Of a DNA stretch of 64,000 nucleotides, positions 45,412 through 56,425 are shown in pieces. This stretch comes from Pseudoxanthomonas sp. PXM02 (GTDB lineage: Bacteria > Pseudomonadota > Gammaproteobacteria > Xanthomonadales > Xanthomonadaceae), in the NCBI RefSeq assembly GCF_014851805.1, contig NZ_JACVAK010000001.1, positions 1,612,001-1,676,000 on the forward strand. The letters run 5' to 3'. Every line of letters starts with the position of its first letter. The stretch's first letter is position 1. The translations under genes and the position numbers were made by a program. Below the pieces are notes generated by a model. That model did not search any database, was not told where the DNA came from, and saw only the letters and a list, made by a program, of their open reading frames with translations.

Positions 45412-46998
45412 ATGACCCTCGATCTCCAGCCCGTCCGCCGGGCGCTGTTGTCCGTTTCCGACAAGACCGGTCTGCTCGACCTGGCCCAGGCCCTGGCCGC
45501 CCACGGTGTCGAACTGCTGTCCACCGGCGGCACCGCGAAGACATTGCGTGACGCTGGTCTGACCGTACGCGACGTCGCCGACGTCACCGGTTTCCCGGAA
45601 ATGATGGATGGCCGGGTCAAGACGCTGCATCCCAAGGTGCATGGCGGCCTGCTGGGCCGCGCCGGCACCGACGACGCCGTGATGGCCGAGCACGGCATCG
45701 GCGCCATCGACCTGCTGGTGCTGAACCTGTACCCGTTCGAGTCCGTGACGGCGAAAGCCGACTGCACGCTGGCGGACGCGGTGGAGAACATCGACATCGG
45801 CGGCCCCGCCATGCTGCGTTCGGCGGCGAAGAACTTCGCCCGCGTCGCGGTCGCGACCGATCCGTCGCAGTACGCGGACGTGGTGGCCGAACTCGCCGCC
45901 AACGACGGTGCGCTGTCGGCGCAGACGCGCTTCGCGCTGTCGGTCGCCGCGTTCAACCGTGTGGCGCAGTACGACGCCGCGATCAGCAACTACCTGTCCG
46001 CGATCACCGATATCTCGTCGGACGTGCCGGCACGCAGCGCGTTCTCCGCGCAGGCGAACGGCAGCTTCATCAAGGTCACGGACCTGCGCTACGGCGAGAA
46101 CCCGCACCAGCAGGCCGCGTTCTACCGCGACCTGTATCCCGCACCCGGTTCGTTGGCAACGTTCACGCAGTTGCAGGGCAAGGAACTGAGCTACAACAAC
46201 ATCGCCGACAGTGACGCGGCGTGGGAATGCGTGCGCCAGTTCGATGCGCCGGCATGCGTGATCGTGAAGCACGCCAACCCGTGCGGCGTCGCCGTTGGCG
46301 TGGCCTGCGGCGATGCGTATGAGCTCGCCTACGCCACCGACCCGACCAGCGCCTTCGGCGGCATCATCGCCTTCAACCGCCCGCTGGATGCGGCCACGGC
46401 GAAGGTCATCCTGGATCGCCAGTTCGTCGAAGTGCTGATCGCGCCGGACTACGACCAGGGCGCGCTCGATTACGCGACCAAGAAGGCCAACGTGCGCGTG
46501 CTGCGCATCCCGCTGGCACCCGCGTCGAAGGGTTTCATCGATACCAAGCGCATCGGCTCGGGCCTGCTGCTGCAGACCGCCGACGACCGAGTAGTGACGC
46601 GCGACGAACTGAAGGTGGTGACGAAACTCGCACCGACCGACGCGCAGTTCACCGACCTGCTGTTCGCGTGGAAGGTGGCGAAGTTCGTCAAGTCCAACGC
46701 CATCGTCTACGCAAAGGACCACCGCACCATCGGCGTCGGCGCCGGCCAGATGAGCCGCGTCTACTCGGCACGCATCGCCGGCATCAAGGCGGCCGATGCG
46801 AACCTGGTGGTCGAGGGCTCGGTGATGGCCAGCGACGCCTTCTTCCCGTTCCGCGATGGCATCGACGCAGCGGCGGCCGCCGGCATCAAGGCCGTGATCC
46901 AGCCCGGTGGTTCAATGCGCGACAACGAAGTGATCGCGGCCGCGGACGAACACGGCATCGCGATGGTGTTCACCGGCGTGCGGCACTTCCGCCACTGA
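45412..46998 (+). CDS. purH: Bifunctional AICAR formyltransferase / IMP cyclohydrolase
   Basis: Catalyses the last two steps of IMP synthesis; 528 residues. The N-terminal cyclohydrolase (MGS-like) domain has [35 protein letters not shown] and [20 protein letters not shown]. The C-terminal transformylase has [17 protein letters not shown], the catalytic [27 protein letters not shown] and [12 protein letters not shown]. It sits between fis and a lipoprotein gene, with purD next; the purH-purD pairing is conserved across bacteria. Confidence 0.98.
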   Translation: MTLDLQPVRRALLSVSDKTGLLDLAQALAAHGVELLSTGGTAKTLRDAGLTVRDVADVTGFPEMMDGRVKTLHPKVHGGLLGRAGTDDAVMAEHGIGAIDLLVLNLYPFESVTAKADCTLADAVENIDIGGPAMLRSAAKNFARVAVATDPSQYADVVAELAANDGALSAQTRFALSVAAFNRVAQYDAAISNYLSAITDISSDVPARSAFSAQANGSFIKVTDLRYGENPHQQAAFYRDLYPAPGSLATFTQLQGKELSYNNIADSDAAWECVRQFDAPACVIVKHANPCGVAVGVACGDAYELAYATDPTSAFGGIIAFNRPLDAATAKVILDRQFVEVLIAPDYDQGALDYATKKANVRVLRIPLAPASKGFIDTKRIGSGLLLQTADDRVVTRDELKVVTKLAPTDAQFTDLLFAWKVAKFVKSNAIVYAKDHRTIGVGAGQMSRVYSARIAGIKAADANLVVEGSVMASDAFFPFRDGIDAAAAAGIKAVIQPGGSMRDNEVIAAADEHGIAMVFTGVRHFRH

Positions 46999-47092
46999 CG
47001 GCGATGCCGTGGGCGGTCGCCGGGATGGTGGCCACCCACGCTGAAGTCTTCTTCGCTCATTGAACCGACCGGCACAGGAACTCGTCACCGCC

Positions 47093-47527
47093 ATGAAGAT
47101 CCTCCGCCAGCATGCCGCCCCGCTCGTCCCGTTGATCCCCCTGTTAGTGCTGGCCGGCTGTGTCGGCACGCAGGACCGCCTGCAGGAGGCCAAGGCGAAG
47201 ATCGCAGCCACGTTGCCCGCGCCTTACTTCGAGGACCTGGTGACCGAGTCCGTGGACGTCGACGGAAAGCGCCTGGTACTGCGCGTGCGCAGCCCGGCCG
47301 GCGACGCCGTCAAGACGCGCGAGGCCGCCGGCTTCGGCGTCCTGAAACAGAGCGAGCAGCGCGCGCTGTACGACCTGTGCGCTTTACCGGAAATCGTCCC
47401 GTTGATCGACAGCGACGCCATCCTGGTGCGCCGCTTCATCGACCGCAACGACGCGCTGTTCTTCGAAGTACAGCTCCCGGCACGCGAGTGCACATCTCCG
47501 CCGGCGGATGCGTCGGTCTCGTCATGA
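47093..47527 (+). CDS. Hypothetical lipoprotein between purH and purD
   Basis: 144-residue protein with a lipoprotein signal (LVPLIPLLVLAGC, acylated Cys near 19) and a small mixed domain with two Cys (LYDLCALPEIVPLIDSDA; LPARECTSPP) that could pair. The family is not recognised. Its ATG at 47093 is preceded by AGGAA and its stop lies 11 nt before purD, so it is transcribed with the purine genes although an envelope lipoprotein has no evident link to purine synthesis. Confidence 0.75.
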   Translation: MKILRQHAAPLVPLIPLLVLAGCVGTQDRLQEAKAKIAATLPAPYFEDLVTESVDVDGKRLVLRVRSPAGDAVKTREAAGFGVLKQSEQRALYDLCALPEIVPLIDSDAILVRRFIDRNDALFFEVQLPARECTSPPADASVSS

Positions 47528-47537
47528 GGAATGCCCC

Positions 47538-48830
47538 TTGAAAGTCCTGGTCATCGGTTCCGGCGGTCGTGAGCACGCGCTGGCGTGGAAGCTGGCGCAG
47601 TCGTCGCGCGTGGACGAAGTGATCGTGGCGCCCGGCAATGCCGGCACCGCCACGGAAGCGAAGTGCCGCAACGTCGCGATCAAGGTCACCGACATCGAGG
47701 GCCTGCTTTCGCTCGTGCGGGCCGAAGGCATCGGCCTGACCGTGGTTGGCCCGGAAGTGCCGCTGGTCGCCGGCGTGGTGGATCGCTTCCGCCAGGCCGG
47801 CCTGCGCATCTTCGGCCCCACCGCCGCCGCTGCGCAGCTCGAAGGCAGCAAGGCGTTCGCAAAGGACTTCCTGGCCCGCCACGGCATTCCGACCGCGTTC
47901 TATTCCGTGCACACCGACGTGGACGCCGCGCTCGCCTACGTCCGCGAGAAGGGCGCACCGATCGTCGTCAAGGCCGATGGCCTGGCGGCCGGCAAGGGCG
48001 TGATCGTGGCGATGACGCTGCAGGAAGCGGAAGACGCCGTACGCGACATGCTGTCGGGCAATGCTTTCGGCGATGCCGGCGCGCGCGTGGTGATCGAGGA
48101 ATTCCTCGATGGCGAGGAAGCCAGTTTCATCTCGATGGTCGACGGCACGACCGCGCTGCCCATGGCGACCAGCCAGGACCACAAGCGCGTGGGCGATGGC
48201 GACACCGGCCCGAACACCGGCGGCATGGGCGCGTATTCGCCTGCGCCTGTGGTAACGCCCGAAGTGCACGCACGCGTGATGCGCGAAGTGATCAATCCGA
48301 CCGTGCAGGGCATGATCGCCGACGGCGTGCCGTTCACCGGCTTCCTGTATGCCGGCCTGATGATCGACGCCAGCGGTGCGCCGAAGGTCATCGAGTTCAA
48401 CGTGCGCTTCGGCGATCCCGAGACACAGCCGGTGATGCTGCGCCTGCAGTCGGACCTGGTGGACCTGGTCGAAGCGGCGATCGACGCGAAGCTCCACGCG
48501 ACGGAAGCCCAGTGGGATCCGCGCCCGTCACTGGGCGTGGTGATGGCGGCGGCACCGTATCCGGAAACGCCGATCACCGGCGACGTGATCGCCGGTCTCG
48601 ACGACGTGCCGGCCACCGCCAAGGTCTTCCACGCCGGCACCGCGCTGGATGCCGACGGGCACGTCGTCAGCGCCGGCGGTCGCGTCCTGTGCGTGGCAGC
48701 GCTCGGTGACTCGGTGTCCGACGCGCAGCGCAACGCCTATGCCGGCGTCGACAAGGTGCGATGGACGAACGAATTCCACCGCACCGACATCGGCTGGCGC
48801 GCCATCGCGCGCGAACGCGCAGGCGCCTGA
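47538..48830 (+). CDS. purD: Phosphoribosylamine-glycine ligase (GAR synthetase)
   Basis: Second step of purine synthesis: joins glycine to phosphoribosylamine with ATP. 430 residues of ATP-grasp type: KVLVIGSGGREHALAWKLAQ, VVGPEVPLVAGVVDRF, VVKADGLAAGKGV, DHKRVGDGDTGPNTGGMGAY and FNVRFGDPETQ. The start is TTG at 47538 with GAGGA 8 nt before it; upstream codons in frame belong to the end of the lipoprotein gene. The convergent old yellow enzyme gene ends only 4 bp beyond its stop. Confidence 0.97.
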   Translation: MKVLVIGSGGREHALAWKLAQSSRVDEVIVAPGNAGTATEAKCRNVAIKVTDIEGLLSLVRAEGIGLTVVGPEVPLVAGVVDRFRQAGLRIFGPTAAAAQLEGSKAFAKDFLARHGIPTAFYSVHTDVDAALAYVREKGAPIVVKADGLAAGKGVIVAMTLQEAEDAVRDMLSGNAFGDAGARVVIEEFLDGEEASFISMVDGTTALPMATSQDHKRVGDGDTGPNTGGMGAYSPAPVVTPEVHARVMREVINPTVQGMIADGVPFTGFLYAGLMIDASGAPKVIEFNVRFGDPETQPVMLRLQSDLVDLVEAAIDAKLHATEAQWDPRPSLGVVMAAAPYPETPITGDVIAGLDDVPATAKVFHAGTALDADGHVVSAGGRVLCVAALGDSVSDAQRNAYAGVDKVRWTNEFHRTDIGWRAIARERAGA

Positions 48831-48834
48831 CCGC

Positions 48835-49941
<1,107 letters not shown>

Positions 49942-50086
49942 CGGGAGGGAAAACCGGACAACGTGGGGAGCGCCACTATCCTCCCGCCCTCCTGCCCCTT
50001 CAACGCCACGGGCGGAACACTGTCGGGTGCGACGACTGGCATCGCCATCGCGATTTGCTAGGCTGCGCGCAACCCACGGAGGGCGC

Positions 50087-51985
50087 ATGTCCAGCCACAG
50101 CCAGTTCTCGCTGCTGACACAACGGCGATTCCTGCCGTACTTCACCGTCCAGGCGCTGGGCGCCTTCAACGACAACGTCTACCGGCAGGCGATCATCGGC
50201 CTGCTGATCTTCCTGGGCGCCAGCACGGACGAACGTGCGCTGTACGCGATCATCGCGCCGGCCATCTTCATCCTGCCCTACTTCCTGTTCTCGGCCATCG
50301 CTGGCCAGATCGCCGAGAAGCTGGAGAAGCAGCGGCTGATCGTGATCACGACGACGATGGAAATCGTGATCATGTCGCTGGCGGCGGTCGGCTTCCTGCT
50401 GCAGAACATGCCGGTCCTGCTGGTCGCGCTGTTCTGCACCGGCGTGCAGTCCACGCTGTTCGGCCCGGTGAAGTACTCGGTACTGCCCTCGATCCTGAAG
50501 CCGGAGGAACTGACCGGCGGCAACGGCTTGGTCGAGATGGGTACGTCGATCTCGATCCTGTGCGGCATGATCGCCGGCGGCATGATTTTCCAGGTGGCCG
50601 GCGCACACGGCCCGCAGGCGGCCGCCATCGCCATCGTGCTGCTGGCGGTGCTGGGCAACGTCCTGTCGCGGCTGATCCCGCGCATGGATGCCGGCGCGCC
50701 GGACCTGAAAATCAACTGGAATCCGATCCCCGAGTCGCTGGTCGTGCTGCGCATGGCCAAGCAGCAGCTGGCCGTGCGCAACGCCATCCTCGGCGTCTCG
50801 TGGTTCTGGTTCTTCGGCACGCTGCTGACCTCGCAGCTGCCCACCTACGCCGAGTTGCACCTCGGCGCGCCAAGTGACTCGGCCACGCTGTATGTCGCGG
50901 CACTCGCACTGTTCTCCATCGGCACCGGCGTGGGTTCGCTGCTGTGCGAGAAGCTGTCGGGGCGCACCGTCGAAATCGGCCTGGTGCCCGTGGGCGCCTT
51001 CGGCATGACCGCCTTCCTGCTTGACCTGTACTTCGCGCGCCCCGGCCTGGCGCCGGTGGGCGGACTCACCCTGTCCCAGTTCGTTCATCAATCCGGCAGC
51101 CTGCGGATCATCATCGACCTGGTCGGCATCGGCCTGTTCACCGGCATCTTCGTCGTACCGCTGTTCGCGCTGATCCAGAGCCGTACGCGCACGTCCGAGA
51201 TGGCGCGCGTGTTCGCGGCGCTGAACATCCAGAATTCCGGCTTCATCGTGCTGGCGGCAATCAGCGGCCTCGTGCTGCAGCGCTTCCTTGGGTGGAGCAG
51301 CCCGCAGATGTTCCTGGCACTGGCCATCGCCAATGCCGTGGTCGCGATCTGGATCTTCACGATCGTGCCCGAGTTCCTGATGCGCTTCCTCAGCTGGCTG
51401 CTGGTGCGCGCCCTGTACCGGCTACGCCTGCATGGGATCGAGAAGAACGTCCCTGACGAAGGTCCCGCCCTGATCGTCTGCAACCACGTCAGCTACATGG
51501 ACGCGCTGATCCTCTCGGCGACGATCCCGCGGCCGGTGCGATTCGTCATGTACTACAGGATCTTCCAGATCCCGGTGATGAGCTGGATCTTCCGCACTGC
51601 CAAGGCCATTCCGATCGCGGGCGCGAAAGAGGACCCCGCGTTGATGCAGCGCGCGTTCGAGGAGATCGATGCCGCGCTTGCGGCAGGCGAGATCGTCGGC
51701 ATCTTCCCGGAGGGCGCATTGACGAAGGACGGCGAGATCGCTGCCTTCAAGTCCGGCGTGGAGAAGATCCTGGAGCGGCGTCCGGTGCCCGTGGTGCCGA
51801 TGGCATTGAGGGGCATGTGGGCCAGCATGTGGAGCCGGCGCGATACCCGTCTGGGTCGCATGCGCGTGCCGCGGCGCTTCCGCGCGAATGTCGAGGTGGT
51901 TGCGGGCGAAACGATGGACGGTGCCTCCGTGGATGCGGATCAGCTGGAAGCGTGCGTGCGGATGCTGCGAGGCGATGCGGCCTGA
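50087..51985 (+). CDS. LplT-like MFS transporter fused to a PlsC-type acyltransferase
   Basis: 632-residue fusion. Residues 1-425 are a 12-span MFS transporter of the LplT family (PYFTVQALGAFNDNVYRQAI, FGPVKYSVLPSILKPEELTG). Residues about 435-630 are a lysophosphatidate-type acyltransferase with catalytic NHVSYMD (HX4D) and FPEGALT. LplT flips lysophospholipids inward in E. coli and the separate Aas protein reacylates them with acyl-ACP; here the transporter and acyltransferase are one chain and the AMP-binding domain of Aas is missing, so acyl donors would have to be ready-made acyl-ACP or acyl-CoA. Ribosome site GGAGGG before the ATG at 50087. Confidence 0.93.
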   Translation: MSSHSQFSLLTQRRFLPYFTVQALGAFNDNVYRQAIIGLLIFLGASTDERALYAIIAPAIFILPYFLFSAIAGQIAEKLEKQRLIVITTTMEIVIMSLAAVGFLLQNMPVLLVALFCTGVQSTLFGPVKYSVLPSILKPEELTGGNGLVEMGTSISILCGMIAGGMIFQVAGAHGPQAAAIAIVLLAVLGNVLSRLIPRMDAGAPDLKINWNPIPESLVVLRMAKQQLAVRNAILGVSWFWFFGTLLTSQLPTYAELHLGAPSDSATLYVAALALFSIGTGVGSLLCEKLSGRTVEIGLVPVGAFGMTAFLLDLYFARPGLAPVGGLTLSQFVHQSGSLRIIIDLVGIGLFTGIFVVPLFALIQSRTRTSEMARVFAALNIQNSGFIVLAAISGLVLQRFLGWSSPQMFLALAIANAVVAIWIFTIVPEFLMRFLSWLLVRALYRLRLHGIEKNVPDEGPALIVCNHVSYMDALILSATIPRPVRFVMYYRIFQIPVMSWIFRTAKAIPIAGAKEDPALMQRAFEEIDAALAAGEIVGIFPEGALTKDGEIAAFKSGVEKILERRPVPVVPMALRGMWASMWSRRDTRLGRMRVPRRFRANVEVVAGETMDGASVDADQLEACVRMLRGDAA

Positions 51986-52151
51986 GATCGTCGCGCCGCC
52001 CTGTTCCGCATCCCGCCGGGCACCCGCGAGGTGCGGTCACCGCCCTCCGCTTCGTGGTTCATTTTTCGCACAGGTCTGGCACTATTGGTCGGCCTGAGCG
52101 GCATGCACGCCGACTCGCACGCCCCTCCATCCCTGTACAAGGAAAGCCTGC

Positions 52152-52490
52152 ATGAGCGCCGTACCTCCCATGCCCCCGTCATCCGCCGCACCAGGCAGCG
52201 TCCCCAATCATCTCGCCTGGTCCATCGTGTCCACGGTCTTGGCGACCTGCCTGTGCTGTCCGCTCGGCCTGATCGGCATCGTCGCCATCGTGTTCTCGGC
52301 GCAGGTGAACACCAAGCTCAACCAGGGTGACCTGGAAGGCGCCCGCCGTGCCTCCGCCAACGCCAAGACCTGGTGCTGGGTAGCCACTGCGTTCGCCATC
52401 ATCGGCCTGCTGCTCAACATCGTCATGCTGGCCACCGGCGGCATGGAGACCTACCTGGAAGCGATGCAGCAGATGCAGCAGGTGCAGTGA
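52152..52490 (+). CDS. CD225/dispanin-family membrane protein
   Basis: 112-residue protein with a Pro-rich N-terminus and two membrane segments in the CD225 pattern: HLAWSIVSTVLATCLCCPLG, then IVFSAQVNTKLNQGDLEGAR, then WCWVATAFAIIGLLLNIV. The double Cys at the membrane edge and the conserved loop (V..K...GD..GA...S) define the family, better known from vertebrate IFITM proteins; bacterial members have no settled function. Its stop overlaps the GTG start of the DUF2752 gene, so they form a coupled pair. Confidence 0.87.
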   Translation: MSAVPPMPPSSAAPGSVPNHLAWSIVSTVLATCLCCPLGLIGIVAIVFSAQVNTKLNQGDLEGARRASANAKTWCWVATAFAIIGLLLNIVMLATGGMETYLEAMQQMQQVQ

Positions 52491-52900
52491 TCACACTGCG
52501 CCCCCTGCACTACGTTGCATTGACGGCGGCGGCCCTGGTGGCCGCCGCTGGCATTTGGCTGCTGCTGAATTTCGATCCGAACGCAGCGGACAGCCCGTTC
52601 CCCGGCTGCATGTTCCGCGCGCTGACCGGCTATTTCTGCGTAGGCTGCGGCCTGACACGCGCCCTGCACGCACTGGTCCACGGCGACCTGCCGCGCGCGT
52701 TCGCGATGAATCCGCTGGGCGTCCTGCTGCTCCCGGCCATTCCGCTGATGATCGCCCATGGGCAGGGCTGGCGCCCGCAGGTATTGGCGCCGCTGATGCG
52801 CGTGCTGCTGGCGCCCCGGTTCTGGCTGGTGCTGTTGCCGGCCTACTGGATCGCACGGAACCTGCCGTGGTTTCCGTTCACGCTGCTCGCGCCGGGCTGA
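52487..52900 (+). CDS. DUF2752 membrane protein
   Basis: 137-residue protein with three to four membrane segments and the DUF2752 signature: FPGCMFRALTGYFCVGCGLTRA followed by ALVHGDLPRAFAMNP. The C..GCG.TR motif with paired Cys is diagnostic; the function is unknown. The GTG start at 52487 overlaps the TGA of the CD225 gene. CD225-DUF2752 pairs occur in many bacteria, suggesting a common membrane role. Confidence 0.87.
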   Translation: MITLRPLHYVALTAAALVAAAGIWLLLNFDPNAADSPFPGCMFRALTGYFCVGCGLTRALHALVHGDLPRAFAMNPLGVLLLPAIPLMIAHGQGWRPQVLAPLMRVLLAPRFWLVLLPAYWIARNLPWFPFTLLAPG

Positions 52901-52912
52901 TGGCTGCGCGCC

Positions 52913-53791
52913 TCAGCTGACCCAGCCACCGATCACGAATACGGCAAGCACCGCCAGCCACAGCAGCAGGATGCGCCAGACCAGGCTCATTGCATCGCGC
53001 AGTTCCGGCAGATCGCGCATCGCCTGCACCATCCCCTCTTCCGCGTACTCCTCGGCTTCTTCCGCCAGTTCGCCACGCACGCTCGCGCGTGCGGCGTTGG
53101 CGAGGAAGCCGGTATCCAGGCGGAAGCGCGCACCGCCGGCATCGCGCCAGGCGGAGAAGACCGTGTCGAAGTTGCCGACCAGCGCCATCGCCAGCGTCAT
53201 CAGCTGTGCGACCGGCCAGTCCAGCGCGGTCTTCAGTGCCTGCGCGCCCGCTCGGTTCTGCTCGGGCAGGTCCTGCGACGTGCTGCCCTGCACGGCCAAC
53301 CGGTAGAGGATCGCACCGAACGGACCCAGCAAGAGGAACCAGAACAGCACGCCGAACCAGCGCTGCAGCGCATTGGTGAAGACGGCTTCGACCAGCGCCG
53401 GACCGTCCAGCGCGGCGGCTTCGCCCGTCAGCCCCAGTCGCGCGATCGCCGCGCGACGCGTGGGCGCGTCGTGCGCATCGATGACGGCTTCGACATCCAC
53501 GTCGAGATCGCGCGGACCCCACGCGTAGACCAGCACCGCGATGTCGAACAGCAAGCCGACCAAACCGTAGACCGGACCATCGAGCAGCCACTGCAGCAGC
53601 GCGACCACGAGCAGTACGGGCACCAGGGCGAGCGCGATGGCGTAGCGCCCGCGCCAGAGGTCTCCGCCGACCTCGCCCAGCCAGTGCAGCCACGCCGTGT
53701 ACCAGCCGTACTGGCGGAACGACGCGACCAGCGTGGGCGCGACGTGGCCAAGCACCAGTGCAAGCACGACGGCAACGAGCGTGATCGACAT
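52913..53791 (-). CDS. ampE: AmpE-like regulatory membrane protein
   Basis: 292-residue polytopic membrane protein matching AmpE: N-terminal segment MSITLVAVVLALVLGHVAPT, central RRAAIARLGLTGEAAALD, then VEAVFTNALQRWFGVLFWF, YRLAVQGS and DWPVAQLMTLAMALVGNFD, all in the conserved order. AmpE is linked to beta-lactamase (AmpC) induction with AmpD in enterobacteria; ampD and ampC are not in this window. The start has GGAGGAG at 5 nt. Confidence 0.88.
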   Translation of the reverse strand: MSITLVAVVLALVLGHVAPTLVASFRQYGWYTAWLHWLGEVGGDLWRGRYAIALALVPVLLVVALLQWLLDGPVYGLVGLLFDIAVLVYAWGPRDLDVDVEAVIDAHDAPTRRAAIARLGLTGEAAALDGPALVEAVFTNALQRWFGVLFWFLLLGPFGAILYRLAVQGSTSQDLPEQNRAGAQALKTALDWPVAQLMTLAMALVGNFDTVFSAWRDAGGARFRLDTGFLANAARASVRGELAEEAEEYAEEGMVQAMRDLPELRDAMSLVWRILLLWLAVLAVFVIGGWVS

Positions 53792-53830
53792 GCGGCTCCT
53801 CCGGGTCCGGGATTCTAGCGCGCGGGTGCG

Positions 53831-54802
53831 TTAAAGCCCGGTCTCGGCCGGTATCGCCTTGCTGCGCATGCGCATGCCGGCGTGCCAGTGCTCGATCAAT
53901 GCGCGAGCAATCGAAATGGACGGCGACAACAGCAGACCCTCTCCGTCGTCGTTGCCCTCGCGCGCCAGTGCGGCATCGATCTCGTCGAACGAGAACCAGC
54001 GCGCATCCTCCAGCTCGCCGTCGACCTGCGGGATATCGGGCTCCGCATCGGCGCAGAACCCCAGCATCAACGCTCCCGGGAACGGCCAGGGCTGCGCGCC
54101 GAGATAACGGCACCCGCGCACGCGGACCTGCGTCTCCTCCCGCACTTCGCGCGCCACCGTCTGCTCCAGCGTTTCACCCGGCTCCACGAAGCCCGCAACC
54201 ACCGAATAGCGTCGTGGCGGCCACGATGCCTGACGTCCCAGCAACAACCGTTCGCCATCGCTGACCGCCACGATGACCGCGGGATCGACGCGCGGATAGT
54301 GGTCCTTGCCGCACTGCGTACAGTGCGCGGTGTAGCCGGCACGCCGGAACGTGATGTCGCCGCCGCAGACGCTGCAGAAACGGGTGGACGACTGCCAATG
54401 CAGCAGCGCGCGCGCCATCGCGAACACGCCGGACTCGAACGAAGGCCACGCCGCCGCGGCACGCCGCAGGTCGAGCCAGGCCGGCGCCTCCACGGCGTGG
54501 TGGCGTGCATGCGCGGCGAACCACGCCACGCCGTCACGAAGACCCAGGAAAAGACTGGCGCCCGGACCGCCCCCCAGCGACGCACCCGCGATCGCCAGCG
54601 GAGCACCGTCCGTCTGCGCGAGTGCGCGACCTTCGTCATCGAGGATCAGGACGCGTGCGGCAGGCCACAGACGCGCCAGCGCATCGGCGTCATCGCGCAG
54701 CGCATCGGCGCGATCCAGCGTGTCGCCTGCGAAGGCGAAGCCGGACAACGGAGCAGAAATCGAGGCGTGACCTGTCACGGAACGCGGCAGGCCAGGATTC
54801 AC
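53831..54802 (-). CDS. nudC: NAD+ diphosphatase / decapping hydrolase NudC
   Basis: Nudix enzyme that splits NADH to NMNH and AMP and removes NAD caps from RNA. 323 residues: divergent N-terminal domain, zinc ribbon (CSVCGG near 143 and [11 protein letters not shown] near 158), Nudix box [20 protein letters not shown] and the specificity motif [14 protein letters not shown] (SQPWPFPxS with the first Ser as Ala and the last as Ala). The ATG overlaps the erpA stop by 4 nt, so both are co-translated. Confidence 0.95.
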   Translation of the reverse strand: MNPGLPRSVTGHASISAPLSGFAFAGDTLDRADALRDDADALARLWPAARVLILDDEGRALAQTDGAPLAIAGASLGGGPGASLFLGLRDGVAWFAAHARHHAVEAPAWLDLRRAAAAWPSFESGVFAMARALLHWQSSTRFCSVCGGDITFRRAGYTAHCTQCGKDHYPRVDPAVIVAVSDGERLLLGRQASWPPRRYSVVAGFVEPGETLEQTVAREVREETQVRVRGCRYLGAQPWPFPGALMLGFCADAEPDIPQVDGELEDARWFSFDEIDAALAREGNDDGEGLLLSPSISIARALIEHWHAGMRMRSKAIPAETGL

Positions 54803-55185
54803 ATGCTGAAACTGCTGCCGCAGCCGCAGGTGGTCTTGGCGTTCGGATTGCGGATGACGAACTGTGCGCCCTGCAGGCTCTCGCTGTAGTCCACTTCCGC
54901 GCCCATCAGGTACTGCAGGCTCAGCGGATCGACCAGCAGCGATACGCCATCGGTATCGACGGCGACATCGTCCTCGGCGCGGTTCTCGTCGAACTCGAAT
55001 CCGTACTGGAAGCCCGAGCAGCCGCCGCCCTGGATATAGACACGCAGCGCCAGGCTGTCGCTGCCTTCTTCCTGGACCAGCTCACGCACCTTCGCCGCCG
55101 CGGCCGGCGTGAAGTTCAACGGCCGGTCGATGGACTGGTAATCGGGTGCGGCCGCCGCAGTGGGCAGGGAAACGACGGTGGTCAT
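54799..55185 (-). CDS. erpA: Iron-sulfur cluster insertion protein ErpA
   Basis: A-type Fe-S carrier of 128 residues delivering clusters to targets such as IspG and respiratory enzymes. The conserved core is [37 protein letters not shown] (first ligand Cys), then [18 protein letters not shown] with the CGCG pair. A non-conserved extension of about 20 residues precedes the core. Next in the operon is nudC, overlapping by 4 nt. Confidence 0.95.
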   Translation of the reverse strand: MTTVVSLPTAAAAPDYQSIDRPLNFTPAAAAKVRELVQEEGSDSLALRVYIQGGGCSGFQYGFEFDENRAEDDVAVDTDGVSLLVDPLSLQYLMGAEVDYSESLQGAQFVIRNPNAKTTCGCGSSFSM

Positions 55186-55222
55186 GGCGAAAGGATGGGG
55201 GCTGGAGGAAGGCAGTTCAAGC

Positions 55223-55951
55223 TCAGCGGGTACCGGCGCCCTCGCCGGCCCCTTCCTTCGCGGCGGCCTGGGTCCACGGGAAGGACTGTTCCACGGCAGC
55301 GCCGCTCTGCGGCACGACGCGGGCTATCACGCGCACCGGCTTGAAGCCCGGCGGCAACAGCAGGTCGCCTTCGACCTGCTGGAAATACTTGAACGAGTAA
55401 GGCACGCCTGGCGCATTCGGCTGCTGCCGCAGGTCGGCCCAGCCCAGGCGCCGCAACTTGCCCGCTTCGGTGCCTTCCACCGACACCAGCAGGCGACCGG
55501 CATTCACCGCGCCGCGGTTGAGGTTCTGGGTGAGGGTGGCGGTGAAATGCCAAGCCTGCTCATCCTGCGGCTGCAGGGTCAGTTCGTGCACGGACAGGCC
55601 GCGGCGCTGAGCGGTGGCGCCGACGAACCGTTCGTAGAACGCGACATCGGCGCGCAGGCCAGCGATTTCCTCGTCGCGCTCGGACAGCGCCGCCTGCAGG
55701 TCGCGGTTGGCGTCACGACTGATCTGGTCGGAACGGGACAACGTGGCGACCTGCTGTTCCAGCGATTCGATGCGTTGCTGCTGGCCGCGCATCTGCGCAG
55801 GCGTTGGGCCTTCGCCGGGACTGCCCGCCAAGGCCCGCCACAACGCCCAGCCACCGATCACGAGCACCACCGCGAGCCCGAGGGTGGCGATGATCGGCCC
55901 CTTGCGGAACCGGGGGGGCGGTACGGTCGGCGGAAGGGGCCTGGCGTTCAT
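55223..55951 (-). CDS. DUF6776-type membrane coiled-coil protein (copy B)
   Basis: 242-residue inner-membrane protein: proline-rich cytoplasmic tail, one membrane segment ([19 protein letters not shown], about 21-39), a periplasmic coiled coil (about 55-105, ending [19 protein letters not shown]) and a beta-rich domain ([39 protein letters not shown]). It is paralogous to the protein encoded at 56426, matching in the same blocks. The two copies flank a bactofilin gene, 47 bp from this one. The DUF6776 assignment is from memory of the family; function unknown, possibly anchoring the bactofilin to the envelope. Confidence 0.8.
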   Translation of the reverse strand: MNARPLPPTVPPPRFRKGPIIATLGLAVVLVIGGWALWRALAGSPGEGPTPAQMRGQQQRIESLEQQVATLSRSDQISRDANRDLQAALSERDEEIAGLRADVAFYERFVGATAQRRGLSVHELTLQPQDEQAWHFTATLTQNLNRGAVNAGRLLVSVEGTEAGKLRRLGWADLRQQPNAPGVPYSFKYFQQVEGDLLLPPGFKPVRVIARVVPQSGAAVEQSFPWTQAAAKEGAGEGAGTR

Positions 55952-55998
55952 GGCCGCAGGATAGCGCGGCCGTTCCCAGCGGGCTCTGAATGGCGCCG

Positions 55999-56424
55999 TC
56001 AGGCGTCGGCAGTCGCCCAGGCCTCCGGCAGGGCCGCGGCGTCATGCGCGCCTGCGGATACCGCGTCCGCATGTACAAGACGGCCGGTGAGCTGCGCGCC
56101 GGCGCTCATTTCGACGACCTTGTAATGCAGGTTGCCCTGTACGCGGGCCTTGGTCGCCAGCTCGATGCGCTCCAGCGCATGCACGTCGCCGACCATGCGG
56201 CCGTTGATCACCACCACCGGCACCTGCACCTCGCCTTCGATGCTGCCCTGCTCGGCCAACGTCAGCACGGCGCGCTCGCCGGCTTCGGCGATCACTTTGC
56301 CCTGGATGTGGCCTTCCACGTACAGCCCGCCGCTGAACACCACGTCGCCACGGATGGTGACCTGCGGCCCGATCAGGGTGTCGATGGCGCCCACGTCGGG
56401 ACGGATGGGCTTGGTCTTGAACAT
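55999..56424 (-). CDS. Bactofilin
   Basis: Polymer-forming cytoskeletal protein of 141 residues with a right-handed beta-helix of short repeats (LIGPQVTIRGDVVFSGGLYV, GHIQGKVIAEAG, QGSIEGEVQVPVVVINGRMV, GDVHALERIELATKARVQGN). Bactofilins form nucleotide-free filaments that shape the cell or position wall enzymes, stalks or pili. The ATG at 56424 follows the stop of the upstream DUF6776 gene by one base, so the pair is coupled. Confidence 0.93.
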   Translation of the reverse strand: MFKTKPIRPDVGAIDTLIGPQVTIRGDVVFSGGLYVEGHIQGKVIAEAGERAVLTLAEQGSIEGEVQVPVVVINGRMVGDVHALERIELATKARVQGNLHYKVVEMSAGAQLTGRLVHADAVSAGAHDAAALPEAWATADA

Positions 56425-56425
56425 G

